A DNA stretch of 64,000 nt from Polaribacter dokdonensis. Its GTDB lineage: Bacteria; Bacteroidota; Bacteroidia; Flavobacteriales; Flavobacteriaceae. A program made the position numbers and the translations under genes. Positions within the stretch are counted from its first letter, which is position 1. Each line of letters starts with the position of its first letter. The notes beneath the pieces were generated by a model. The model saw nothing but the letters and a program-made list of their open reading frames with translations, was not told the origin of the DNA and did no database searches. Shown here piece by piece: positions 1-7,830 of the stretch. The stretch covers positions 1,757,501-1,821,500 of the forward strand of contig NZ_CP101505.1 of NCBI RefSeq assembly GCF_024362345.1, in the 5' to 3' direction.

Positions 1-170
1 TATGAACCTTGTATCCAAGTTCCGGAAAAACTATACTTGGATTTATCTTTAAAGTATTCCGCGATTTTAGTTTTAATATTTTCTCTTGCAGTTATCATTC
101 TTCTAATTTTTGAAGATGTTAATTTTAATTTATCGTTAAAATCTAAAAACAATTTATTACAGTTTGCCAT
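1..170 (-). CDS. CD-NTase (CBASS cyclic-oligonucleotide synthase), N-terminal part only
   Basis: The ATG at 168-170 lies one base past the stop codon of the patatin gene, and the frame stays open for 56 codons to the window edge. The readable N-terminus is a helical stretch with an Arg-rich segment (KIRRMITAREN), then a helix ending KIAEYF, then SFSGTWIQGS with the next codon starting TA (Tyr would fit). That order, helix then QGS(Y), matches the N-terminus of CD-NTases, whose GS motif precedes the catalytic acidic residues. The catalytic residues lie beyond the edge, so activity cannot be judged. The patatin gene directly upstream supports a CBASS operon, in which this enzyme would make the nucleotide signal that activates the phospholipase. 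An unrelated nucleotidyltransferase is the main alternative. Confidence 0.75.
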   Translation of the reverse strand, partial: MANCNKLFLDFNDKLKLTSSKIRRMITARENIKTKIAEYFKDKSKYSFSGTWIQGS

Positions 171-171
171 A

Positions 172-1242
172 TTATTTATTTTTAAAGGTGTATCTTCTGT
201 TAATTGATGAATAATCATTCCATCTATTATATTTTTTAATACTTGAAAGAATAGATTGTCCATGTAGTTGATATTTATTACTAGCCATAAACATTAGTTT
301 TTCTAGCTTATTTTTTTTATTTGAATCCATAGCAATTTTAAAACCAAGGAACTCTTGTTGTATTCGATAGTATTCAAAAACTTTACTTTTTATATTACCA
401 GTCCCACCTGAAAATATGATACATAAATCATGTACATGCCTTGATTGTGCCTGCATCATTAAGTCTAAAATTCTAATTTTTGATATCCAATATTTTGCAC
501 CAAATGGTTTATTAAATAGGCCATAACATATTTTAGACCTTGTTTCATTGTAAGTTGATTGACCAGTACCTATTGAGTACAACTCAATATCCGCATATGG
601 AATGCCCAATGAGCAATGCGCTTCAGTTAATCCAATTAAAGCTGGATTATTTGCAAATACACCACCGTCAACACGCATTAAAAATTCTTCTTTAAGATTA
701 TCATCACCTATTAAATAATTACTCGAATAAGGATTAAAATAAGTTGGTGCCGCTGAAGTTGCCATAGCTACTTGATAAGCAGGAATATGTAAATCTGTGT
801 AATAATCATCTTTATGAGGGGTTTTGAAAACTTTTGGTTTGGCATTGATTAAATCATAACCTGTAATACAAACTCTTGTATATAAATCTGCTATTAGAGG
901 TTCTATATCATTATTAGCTTTCTTAAACTTATTTCTAATAAGGTCTTCAAGTTTCTTATTATTATATTTTGCCCTATTTAGACCTAATCGCCACCTCCTA
1001 TAAAAAGGGGGAAAAATTAATTTCCTATTCTCTACATAAAGTTTTTCAATATCTGAAGCAGGTATTTTAAGAGCTAGAGCTAGAGCTAGAATACCTCCTG
1101 TAGAAGTACCACAGATTAAATCGAAATTTTCTGCTATTGGAGACTTTAAATCAGCTTCTAATTTTGATAAAAATCTTGCAGGAAAAACACCTCTAATACC
1201 ACCACCATCAATACTTAAAATTTTAAATTTATTATTACTCAT
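172..1242 (-). CDS. capV: Patatin-like phospholipase, CBASS effector (CapV-like)
   Basis: This is a 356-aa patatin-fold lipase. It shows the oxyanion loop DGGGIRG (residues 12-18), the nucleophile elbow GTSTGG with Ser47, and the catalytic Asp in DGG at about 192 followed by VFANNP. Length and motifs fit CapV-type CBASS effectors, cytoplasmic enzymes that degrade membrane phospholipids when bound by a cyclic nucleotide. The CD-NTase start lies one base downstream, so the two genes are co-transcribed. I chose the ATG at 1242, which begins the patatin fold directly; an upstream in-frame TTG at 1266 would add eight residues with no clear role. A six-base repeat just after the nucleophile elbow encodes an alternating Leu-Ala run. 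Ordinary patatin lipases share the fold, so the CBASS role is inferred from the neighbour. Confidence 0.88.
   Translation of the reverse strand: MSNNKFKILSIDGGGIRGVFPARFLSKLEADLKSPIAENFDLICGTSTGGILALALALKIPASDIEKLYVENRKLIFPPFYRRWRLGLNRAKYNNKKLEDLIRNKFKKANNDIEPLIADLYTRVCITGYDLINAKPKVFKTPHKDDYYTDLHIPAYQVAMATSAAPTYFNPYSSNYLIGDDNLKEEFLMRVDGGVFANNPALIGLTEAHCSLGIPYADIELYSIGTGQSTYNETRSKICYGLFNKPFGAKYWISKIRILDLMMQAQSRHVHDLCIIFSGGTGNIKSKVFEYYRIQQEFLGFKIAMDSNKKNKLEKLMFMASNKYQLHGQSILSSIKKYNRWNDYSSINRRYTFKNK
1071..1090. repeat. Hexanucleotide repeat GAGCTA x3.3 inside the patatin gene
   Basis: Three perfect copies of GAGCTA plus two further bases lie in the patatin coding region. On the coding strand they encode the alternating Ala-Leu run that immediately follows the nucleophile elbow. 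Copy-number change would keep the frame and lengthen or shorten this helix by two residues per unit. Confidence 0.85.
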
Positions 1243-1579
1243 AAATAATTTATAAAATTTACTCAACGTTTACAGACGTAAAGTTTAAACCGTGAAAGGA
1301 AATTAAAATATTTTGTAGTTTAGAAGTTAGGCTGTATATTGCGCCACAAAATATGGGGTAGTATCCTTTACATTTTACTACTCACTTTCAATTTTAAGGT
1401 CCTTCCGGTCGAATGTTGGGACTTTTTTTTATGCTTACTAAAAATGCAAGTATTGTTCCATTTGTTAAAATTTTCTTAATTTGACAGCTTGTCATTGAAA
1501 ACAAAATAAAAATTAATTAATGTTTGTAAGTAGCCCTAATTGTTAATAACTACAACACAATTAACTGACAATATTACAC
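1243..1579. other. 337-bp gap between the patatin gene and the SF2 ATPase gene
   Basis: No convincing ORF is present. The right part upstream of the patatin start (about 1266-1290) holds a short inverted repeat (TTTAC-AGAC-GTAAA) that could be part of the CBASS promoter. The middle has a 6-bp inverted repeat GTAGTA/TACTAC, then a terminator-like hairpin in plus-strand orientation. I see no tRNA, attachment-site copy or insertion sequence. Confidence 0.5.
1396..1430 (+). terminator. Terminator-like hairpin with T8 run, plus strand
   Basis: AAGGTCC (1396-1402) can pair with GGACTTT (1419-1425), seven pairs including one G-U, around a 16-base loop. A run of eight T covers 1423-1430. No plus-strand gene lies upstream in the window, so it would have to end an unannotated short transcript, or be fortuitous. 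Confidence 0.3.
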
Positions 1580-3343
1580 TTACGCTACCTCATCAATACT
1601 ATACATCGAATTATTTTGTACCAATGTTTCTTGTTCTCTCCATTCTCTTTCGCCTGAAGTGATGATTTTTACTCCTGTTTCACCCATTGTATTTCTTTCA
1701 TCATCTTTTGGGAAGTTGCTGATTAATAATCCATAATTGTATTGGTTTTTCTTAAAAAAAACACTACCAAAATCTGACTCTAAATTACTTTGCCAATTTT
1801 TGTATACACGGTTACTATTTTGATTGTAACCAGATGCAATACGCACTGTTACCCCTTTTTGGTTGAATCTTGTTCCTTTGGTTTGACCATTATAAAACGT
1901 AGGATCAAAAAAGCTTAATAAACGATAGTAGGCTTCATCATCTATAAATTGTAACTTATTTCTTCCATCTTCAGTAAGTAATTCCTGGTAAGAAATAAAT
2001 TCAATATTTTCAATTGGTGTAAACACCCCTTGTGATTGGTTTTTCACAAACTTGGTATGCGTACTTAATCCTCTAACATTCGCATTGTATAAATTATTTC
2101 GCCATTCTGGATCTGCAAAAATTTCCCAATCTTGTTCGAACTGTGCATAGTGGTTTAGTAATTCTAAGCTTGCCATTAATTTGATATCTCTATTTTTATG
2201 ATACCCACAAAAACGACCTGTAATTCCTTGCGCTCCATTTGCTAACTGTTTATCTCTTGGCTCGATACCAAAACGCACCTTCTCTTTTAACATTCCCAAA
2301 TCTTTTCCAGCCGTTAAAGCTTGCACTATAATTAGGACAACTCTTTGACCACGTTTTAAAATTAAATCTGAGATTTCTTTTATTCCTTCATTAATACTAA
2401 AATCACAAACCGAATTTGAACCTATCAATATTACTTTACATTCTTGTTTGTATTCCTCTTTTAACAACCTTCTCAGTTCTGTTGCCCTGGTGGTATTCGA
2501 TTCTCTTATTACCCCTAAACCATTTTCAAACGTATTTAAGAAGTTTACGTATACCTGAACTTTTGGATGAACATTATACACAGTTTCCCCTTCAATTCTT
2601 TGTGATTGTAATGGTTTAAAATCCTCTGGAATATCTTCAATTAATCCATCACCCAACATTTCTGAAATACCATAGTATTCTGGAGGACGTACCCCCACAA
2701 TTACGTCTACATCTGCATCTCCATTATACTGAGCGTCTAAAATGTCATAAGGTGTTGCACTTACAGCTAACAATTTAATATCTGCAATACGCCTTCTTAA
2801 TTCCGCAAAAAAAGCAACTTGAAAACTAGATTCCTCACCACAACCATATTGATCTTCATCTCTTACAATCAGCTGTACATCAAATTCATTGACTACTTTG
2901 TGTGGGTTTGGATGATTGAAAAAATCACTCATTTTCATCACCTTCAACTTTGAAGCTTTTATTTGATCTGTAGCTGCATCATAATATTCTCTTTGTAATA
3001 CTCTACAGTTTTGGTCATACAAATCTGTATCTCGCATACTTGTTACAAATAAAATAGATTCGTATTCACGAATTAACCCAATTGCTGGTAATACGTAATT
3101 GCATAAGAAATAGATTGTACCTGACTTACCACTTTGCATTGAGGCCACAAATGCCATATTTTGATGCCCTTCTTTGATTGACAAACCTAGACGTAAAGCA
3201 TTGATAATTTGATTCGGAAAAATACCGGTACGTTTTGCATTGTGTAATGTATCGATGATATTTTCTTCTAGAGATTGTGGGGCATTTAACTCACTTAATA
3301 AAGTTTCAATTTCTGCATTCCAGTGCTTCTGATAAGTCGTCAT
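1580..3343 (-). CDS. SF2 helicase-like ATPase, function unknown
   Basis: This 587-aa protein has the signature of a DExx-box superfamily 2 enzyme. It shows a P-loop-like SMQSGKSG (68-75), a Walker B-type DEDQ (162-165), SATP (195-198) as motif III, and Q-x2-GR in QGITGRFCG (372-380) as motif VI. The MQSGKS P-loop variant recalls Z1-type ATPases, but I cannot assign the family with confidence. No nuclease, zinc or methylase motif is recognisable in the C-terminal 200 residues. It is soluble, with no signal peptide or membrane helix. It sits alone between the CBASS genes and a decayed channel gene, 63 bases from the latter. ATP-dependent nucleic-acid remodelling in a defence context is an inference. 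Confidence 0.8.
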   Translation of the reverse strand: MTTYQKHWNAEIETLLSELNAPQSLEENIIDTLHNAKRTGIFPNQIINALRLGLSIKEGHQNMAFVASMQSGKSGTIYFLCNYVLPAIGLIREYESILFVTSMRDTDLYDQNCRVLQREYYDAATDQIKASKLKVMKMSDFFNHPNPHKVVNEFDVQLIVRDEDQYGCGEESSFQVAFFAELRRRIADIKLLAVSATPYDILDAQYNGDADVDVIVGVRPPEYYGISEMLGDGLIEDIPEDFKPLQSQRIEGETVYNVHPKVQVYVNFLNTFENGLGVIRESNTTRATELRRLLKEEYKQECKVILIGSNSVCDFSINEGIKEISDLILKRGQRVVLIIVQALTAGKDLGMLKEKVRFGIEPRDKQLANGAQGITGRFCGYHKNRDIKLMASLELLNHYAQFEQDWEIFADPEWRNNLYNANVRGLSTHTKFVKNQSQGVFTPIENIEFISYQELLTEDGRNKLQFIDDEAYYRLLSFFDPTFYNGQTKGTRFNQKGVTVRIASGYNQNSNRVYKNWQSNLESDFGSVFFKKNQYNYGLLISNFPKDDERNTMGETGVKIITSGEREWREQETLVQNNSMYSIDEVA

Positions 3344-3406
3344 AATAATAGCTTTAAAATTATACTACAATATTACAACTGAACTATGCAGGGTAATTGC
3401 ACTAAA

Positions 3407-3678
3407 TTAAACAAATGCTACTTTTAAACCATCCAATAATTCTGCACTACTATCTTTAATTGCACCAGGATCTGTATTAAAATTTATTAAACCATAGGCA
3501 ATTCCTAAAAAGGTACCTAATAAACCTATAGTTACAAATGTTGATGGAATACTTTCTTTTATACAATCGTTGGGAAATTTTTTAGTGAAGCTGAAAAAAA
3601 ATAGATAAGGTTGGATAATGCAAACAACCAATTAATTAAACCCAAGGTAATTGTTGACAAACAAACACCAAAAAACCA
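3407..3678 (-). pseudogene. Remnant of a MotA/TolQ/ExbB-type (ZorA-like) proton channel gene
   Basis: Two frames on the minus strand join into one recognisable protein. From about 3678 down, one frame gives a membrane-like segment (W-F-F-G-V-C-L-S-T-I-T-L-G-L-I-N-W) that stops near 3565. Overlapping it, the next frame continues with ESIPSTFVTIGLLGTFLGIA and ends at SSAELLDGLKVAFV followed by a stop at 3407. GLLGTFLGI and LLxGLKxAF are the conserved core of MotA/TolQ/ExbB channels and of ZorA of the Zorya defence system. The frame change, the absence of a proper start and the stop where the third membrane helix should begin show it is broken. No ZorB-like partner is visible. The precise family is inferred from the core motif only. 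Confidence 0.65.
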
Positions 3679-3731
3679 TCACTCAATTCAAAAATTCCTA
3701 CTTTTCTTTTCTTTTTCTTTTAATTTTTATT

Positions 3732-4352
3732 TTACATCAACCCGCTTTTTTTACCTAACAATGGTTTTTCTCTATACCATAAGGTTTGTTCTACCAATTC
3801 TAAAATATTAGTTTTTACTTTTATTTTGTTATTATAAGCAAGTTCTAAAAATGTTATTTTAATGGAACATTTAATTGCTTTCGGCAACCAACTTTTTAAA
3901 TGCATTGCATATGTAGTTTTACCAGCAAACCCCAAATGTTGTCTCATTCTAGTTATTACACTTTTGGCTTTGCTTGAACCTATATAAAGTACTAAAGTAT
4001 TTTTGACATCGCTTTTAATATGATCTAAATTTTCTGAATTAAATTTACAAAAAGCCCTATTTTCTACCTTATTATCTTTTGCTAATTGGAAACTTTCCAT
4101 GAAATTGCTTTTATCTATAATATTACATAGCTCTATTTTGTAAATAATATCATTTTTAAATTGACTACACTTTGGTTTTAGAAGTTTTATTATTTCTTTA
4201 TTATTTTTAGAAAAAAACTCCTCTGCTTCTATTTGTATAGAAACTTCATCATTTGAGGTACTTACAAATTGCCCCGTTTTTAAAACCTCTTCTACTATTG
4301 AGAACTCCTTTAAAATATCTGCCTTTAACTCATTAAATAATTGCTTACTCAT
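3732..4352 (-). CDS. GIY-YIG nuclease-like protein coupled to hsdS
   Basis: This 206-aa protein has a C-terminal half resembling a GIY-YIG fold. It shows TLVLYIGSS, then an Arg in RMRQHLG and a late Glu in LELVEQTLWYREKP, which match the YIG strand, catalytic Arg and metal-binding Glu of that family. The first GIY strand is poorly conserved. The N-terminal 100 residues are helical and unrecognised. Its ATG overlaps the hsdS stop codon by one base (TAATG), so translation is probably coupled and it belongs to the type I operon. GIY-YIG proteins are usually nicking or double-strand endonucleases. Whether this one cuts, or only shares the fold, cannot be told from sequence. Confidence 0.68.
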   Translation of the reverse strand: MSKQLFNELKADILKEFSIVEEVLKTGQFVSTSNDEVSIQIEAEEFFSKNNKEIIKLLKPKCSQFKNDIIYKIELCNIIDKSNFMESFQLAKDNKVENRAFCKFNSENLDHIKSDVKNTLVLYIGSSKAKSVITRMRQHLGFAGKTTYAMHLKSWLPKAIKCSIKITFLELAYNNKIKVKTNILELVEQTLWYREKPLLGKKSGLM

Positions 4353-5680
4353 TATACTTTCTGTTTACGAGTAGCCCTTTTTTTCTTTATCGGTTGTGCA
4401 GCTGCTTTTAACTTTTGTATTTCTGCCAACAACTCTTTAGCATCTCCGTCTGTATCTAATTGCTCTACCAACTCGCCTTTAAAAGCTTTGGCTAAAATAG
4501 CCTGTGGTAAGCTGTCTATTTTTGTTTTTAGGCTTTGGTATTGGGCTTCTATAGCATCTGCTTTGGCAAATAAATGTTCTACTCTTTTTACGATTTCAGT
4601 TTGTTCTTTTATATCAAAAACATTAATTTTTAATTCTTTAATTTCAGTTGTATTAATATTATTTACACCACTTGTTGAACGCGCCTTTTCTTCAATCTGT
4701 CTTCTTAAATTAGGACTTGAAAGCATATAATTTAGATATTCTGAATTTAGTTTTTCTCCAGACCTTAATCTTACCAAATAGCCAGCATATCCCATCTCTT
4801 TTTGATGTCTAACTATCGCTGTTTTACCTACAATTGAAATGCTTCCATTTGATCGAATAATTAAAACATCTCCTTTTTTTAAAAGTACTTTTTGATACTC
4901 TTTCTCATCAAGTATTGAAAATTTCAAATCTGATGTGTCAATTTCACCGTCTTTAATATTAGGTATTCTTAAAATTGGCATTCCATCAACGCCATAATCT
5001 GATTTCTTTGATGTTCCATATTTTATTTCTGTTAAATAACTCCCTAGATTAACATTGATTGAAGCATCCTCCAACTCCTTTCCAACACGCCATTCTTCAG
5101 TAAGTTTGCCAGTTACTGCTTGAGTTAATAACGCTTGTCTAAAGTTTTTAAGGATTTGTGGCATGTGGTTTAAACGGGTTTTAAGACTGTCTAAATGCCC
5201 AAATAACACCTCTAACTTGGTAACAATGCGTTGTTGTAAAAACAATGGTGGTAAGTAAAATTGAAACTTCAAAAGTTCAGTTTCTGAAACAGTTGGATAC
5301 ATTGTACCAGTGCATTTATCCCCAAGAAAATTTAAAAAATCTTTATTATAAGATAGAAAGTAAAAAAGTAATTTACTTGAAGTTTTATTTATACTGCGTA
5401 AAATTGTAAAAGCAGATGAAACATTTAATACATCCTCATTTACCATAACAATTGCACCTCTAGTTGGTCTAACCCTAGAAACTAAAATATCATTTTTTAT
5501 AGCAAGTCTATTTCCCTTGACTGAAGGTTTTTCTGAAAGAAGTTGATATTTTTTATCAAAAACATTAACTGCTCCAATTTCTAAATAAGGTATAACTCCT
5601 ATTTCCCCCTTATCTTTTATAGAAAAGCAAAATGATTTTAAATCAGTTTCAACCCAGTTTTTTGGTAACATATTCTCCAT
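4352..5680 (-). CDS. hsdS: Type I restriction-modification specificity subunit HsdS
   Basis: This 442-aa HsdS recognises the two halves of the bipartite target for the methylase and restriction complexes. It has the expected two-fold layout: a first target recognition domain (about 1-150), a conserved helical spacer with LPPLFLQQRIVTKLE and FRQALLTQAVTGKL, a second recognition domain (about 205-365), and a C-terminal helical repeat (EQTEIVKRVEHLFAKADAIE) that mirrors the spacer. Length is typical of a full two-domain subunit. It begins directly after the hsdM stop codon with no spacing and overlaps the downstream GIY-YIG-like gene by one base. I see no invertible or truncated second hsdS copy nearby, so no sign of specificity switching. 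Confidence 0.96.
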   Translation of the reverse strand: MENMLPKNWVETDLKSFCFSIKDKGEIGVIPYLEIGAVNVFDKKYQLLSEKPSVKGNRLAIKNDILVSRVRPTRGAIVMVNEDVLNVSSAFTILRSINKTSSKLLFYFLSYNKDFLNFLGDKCTGTMYPTVSETELLKFQFYLPPLFLQQRIVTKLEVLFGHLDSLKTRLNHMPQILKNFRQALLTQAVTGKLTEEWRVGKELEDASINVNLGSYLTEIKYGTSKKSDYGVDGMPILRIPNIKDGEIDTSDLKFSILDEKEYQKVLLKKGDVLIIRSNGSISIVGKTAIVRHQKEMGYAGYLVRLRSGEKLNSEYLNYMLSSPNLRRQIEEKARSTSGVNNINTTEIKELKINVFDIKEQTEIVKRVEHLFAKADAIEAQYQSLKTKIDSLPQAILAKAFKGELVEQLDTDGDAKELLAEIQKLKAAAQPIKKKRATRKQKV

Positions 5681-7084
5681 CTAGTGTAATGCTTTTATTA
5701 TGGCATTCAACTCTTGAGTAATGCTGGTTAATTCGGTTAAGGCTTCTTTGGCAATATCTATAGGTTCTCCAATGTCTTCGGCTTTGATAATCCTATCATC
5801 AGCAATTAAACCTAAGTCTAAAGAGTCGTTCTTTTTTCCAATAACTTCTCTGCTTATGCAGCTAAAGCGTTCGTCTTTTATTTTGTTACGATCTTTGGCT
5901 GTATAGGCTTTTTCAAAATCTGCAAAATAACTTTCAGTAAAAGGTGTGCGTTTTCCAAATTTTGGCATATTGGTACGCATATCGTAAAACCACACTTCTT
6001 TGGTATTTTGTTTGTCGGTTTTGCCACGATCAAAAAACAATACGTTGGTTTTTACACCTGCTGCGTAAAAGATACCTGTTGGCAAACGCAAAATGGTATG
6101 TAGATTGCATTTTTCCATTAAATCTTTACGTACGTTTTGCCCATCTCCATCTTCAAACAACACATTATCTGGCAATACTACAGCAGCTCTTGCACCACCT
6201 CTAGTATGTAAGCTTCTGTAAATACCTTGTAAAAAATTCAATTGCTTGTTAGAAGTTGGATAAACCAAATCTGTTCTGGTGGGTCTGTCTCCTCCTTTTT
6301 TGGTTCCAAAAGGTGGGTTTGCCAACACCAAATCTTTGTTTTTTACAGTTTCACCAAAAGAACTTAAAGAATCTCCCAAAGCAATATTACCACCCATTCC
6401 GTGTAAAAAGGCGTTCATCATTGCCAAACGATGTGTATCGCCTACCAATTCGCAGCCAGAATATTGTTCGGTTTGCAAATGGATGTTTTGCGCTTCATTT
6501 AAGCTGTAAATATCATTGTTTTCTAAAATATGATGATGTGCAGCAATCATAAATCCGTAGGTACCACAACTTGGGTCGTTTAAACGCTCGCCCACTTTAG
6601 GGTCCATTAAACGCACCATCACATTTATTAAAGGTCTTGGAGTAAAGTATTGGCCTGCTCCAGATTTCTTTTCGCTGGCATTTTTTTCTAGTAAGCCTTC
6701 GTACATTTCGCCTAAACCTTCATCTTTGGCTTCGAACCAATCTAGCTCGTCTATATGCTTTATAATTTTACGCAGGTTGGCTGGTTCTTGTATACTAGTT
6801 TGTGCGTTGTTGTATATCTTTTGAATTTTACCTTTACTTTCTGTGCCTAAATGCAACAATAATTTTCGGTAAAATGTAGCGAGTTCAATACCTTCTTTTT
6901 GTTTTAGGTCTTCCCATCTATAGCCTTCTGGCAGTTTATCATTATAATCGGTTTCTTCTGCCATTTTTAAAAACAGAATAAAGGTCAATTCGTTTAAGTA
7001 TTGGTGATAGGTAATACCATCGTCTCTTAATACGTTACAGAGATTCCAAAGTTTGTTTACTATTTCTTGTGTGCTTAATGCCAT
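5681..7084 (-). CDS. hsdM: Type I restriction-modification DNA methyltransferase subunit HsdM
   Basis: This 467-aa N6-adenine methyltransferase has the HsdM N-terminal helical domain (begins MALSTQEIVNKLW), the SAM-binding motif DPSCGTYGF, and the catalytic motif NPPFGTKKGG. It methylates adenine in the site chosen by HsdS and protects host DNA. The preceding gene ends 125 bases upstream, the longest spacing within this operon, so a separate promoter for the modification half is possible. Both catalytic motifs are intact, in clear contrast to the methylase-like domain of the histidine kinase fusion about 12 kb upstream. It directly abuts hsdS. Confidence 0.97.
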   Translation of the reverse strand: MALSTQEIVNKLWNLCNVLRDDGITYHQYLNELTFILFLKMAEETDYNDKLPEGYRWEDLKQKEGIELATFYRKLLLHLGTESKGKIQKIYNNAQTSIQEPANLRKIIKHIDELDWFEAKDEGLGEMYEGLLEKNASEKKSGAGQYFTPRPLINVMVRLMDPKVGERLNDPSCGTYGFMIAAHHHILENNDIYSLNEAQNIHLQTEQYSGCELVGDTHRLAMMNAFLHGMGGNIALGDSLSSFGETVKNKDLVLANPPFGTKKGGDRPTRTDLVYPTSNKQLNFLQGIYRSLHTRGGARAAVVLPDNVLFEDGDGQNVRKDLMEKCNLHTILRLPTGIFYAAGVKTNVLFFDRGKTDKQNTKEVWFYDMRTNMPKFGKRTPFTESYFADFEKAYTAKDRNKIKDERFSCISREVIGKKNDSLDLGLIADDRIIKAEDIGEPIDIAKEALTELTSITQELNAIIKALH

Positions 7085-7209
7085 TTTTCTATAATATTAT
7101 TGTTTGTCTTGTTATTTACAATATCTCTTTATTAGGTCCAGATAATTAAAAATCTTCTGAAAAACCTTTTTATATTTTATAATATAAGTGATAAAATTTA
7201 CGACTCACT

Positions 7210-7827
7210 TTAAGAATTAAAAAAGTTAGTTACTATAGAGATTAAAGACAAAACCGCAGTTGTAATCATAATAATTTTTAAAGTTTTGTTTTCCTTCACT
7301 ACTTGTTCTATTTTTTCAACAGTCAACTGGTGATTACTATTCAAGTTTTCATTCACTAAATTTATTTTAGTGCTATTCTCTCTTTCCAATCTAATTATTT
7401 CATTTTGAATAGTACTAATAGTTCCTTGTATATTATTAAAGGCAGATGACACAGAAGATATATCAGCTTCAATACTGGTTAAACGAGTTGGGAAGTCTAT
7501 TTTTTTAATAGCCAACAAATAATCATTTATACTTTTATCTAGTGTAATAATATCTTCCGTAGAACTTTTAACACCATCTAAAACTTCGTAGGACTTTTTA
7601 GAAATACTATCTATACCTTTATTTAAAGAAGAAACAAGTTGGACTTTATGTTCTTTATTTAAGTCTTTTTGACTATTTAAAAAACTAATATTTTCGTCTA
7701 TAATTAATTTTACTGCCTCCGTAGCTTTTACTACACTTTGCACATGGACAATAGCGGGTTCAAGGTTGTTTAAGGCTTTATGAAGCGTATCTAATGAGTT
7801 AGACACTTTAATTTCTAAGTCTGTCAT
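7210..7827 (-). CDS. Coiled-coil protein with C-terminal membrane anchor, partner of the RecQ-like protein
   Basis: This 205-aa protein has no recognisable family. Most of it is heptad-rich helix suited to coiled coils. The last 25 residues form a hydrophobic segment (KIIMITTAVLSLISIVTNFF) that should be one transmembrane helix, leaving the bulk of the protein in the cytoplasm as a tail-anchored molecule. It starts three bases after the stop of the RecQ-nuclease gene, so the two are co-expressed. The pair sits between hsdR and hsdM. The architecture suggests a scaffold, sensor or membrane-tethering partner for the helicase; this is inference. It has no lipase, pore or nuclease motif. Confidence 0.75.
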   Translation of the reverse strand: MTDLEIKVSNSLDTLHKALNNLEPAIVHVQSVVKATEAVKLIIDENISFLNSQKDLNKEHKVQLVSSLNKGIDSISKKSYEVLDGVKSSTEDIITLDKSINDYLLAIKKIDFPTRLTSIEADISSVSSAFNNIQGTISTIQNEIIRLERENSTKINLVNENLNSNHQLTVEKIEQVVKENKTLKIIMITTAVLSLISIVTNFFNS

Positions 7828-7830
7828 ATT

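Noticed and set aside
1243-1266. TTG start eight codons upstream for the patatin gene
   Set aside because: The ATG at 1242 begins right before the conserved fold, and the added residues are not family-like.
1-1600. Left attachment site copy of the tRNA-fMet 3' end
   Set aside because: I compared the tRNA 3' end and terminator with the left gaps by eye and found no copy; the border is likely outside the window.
2416-2619. Plus-strand ORF of 67 codons inside the SF2 ATPase gene
   Set aside because: It is a shadow frame of a gene with clear motifs on the other strand.
7210-7827. Phage holin or pore-forming toxin
   Set aside because: It has just one C-terminal membrane helix and a long soluble coiled coil, unlike holins.
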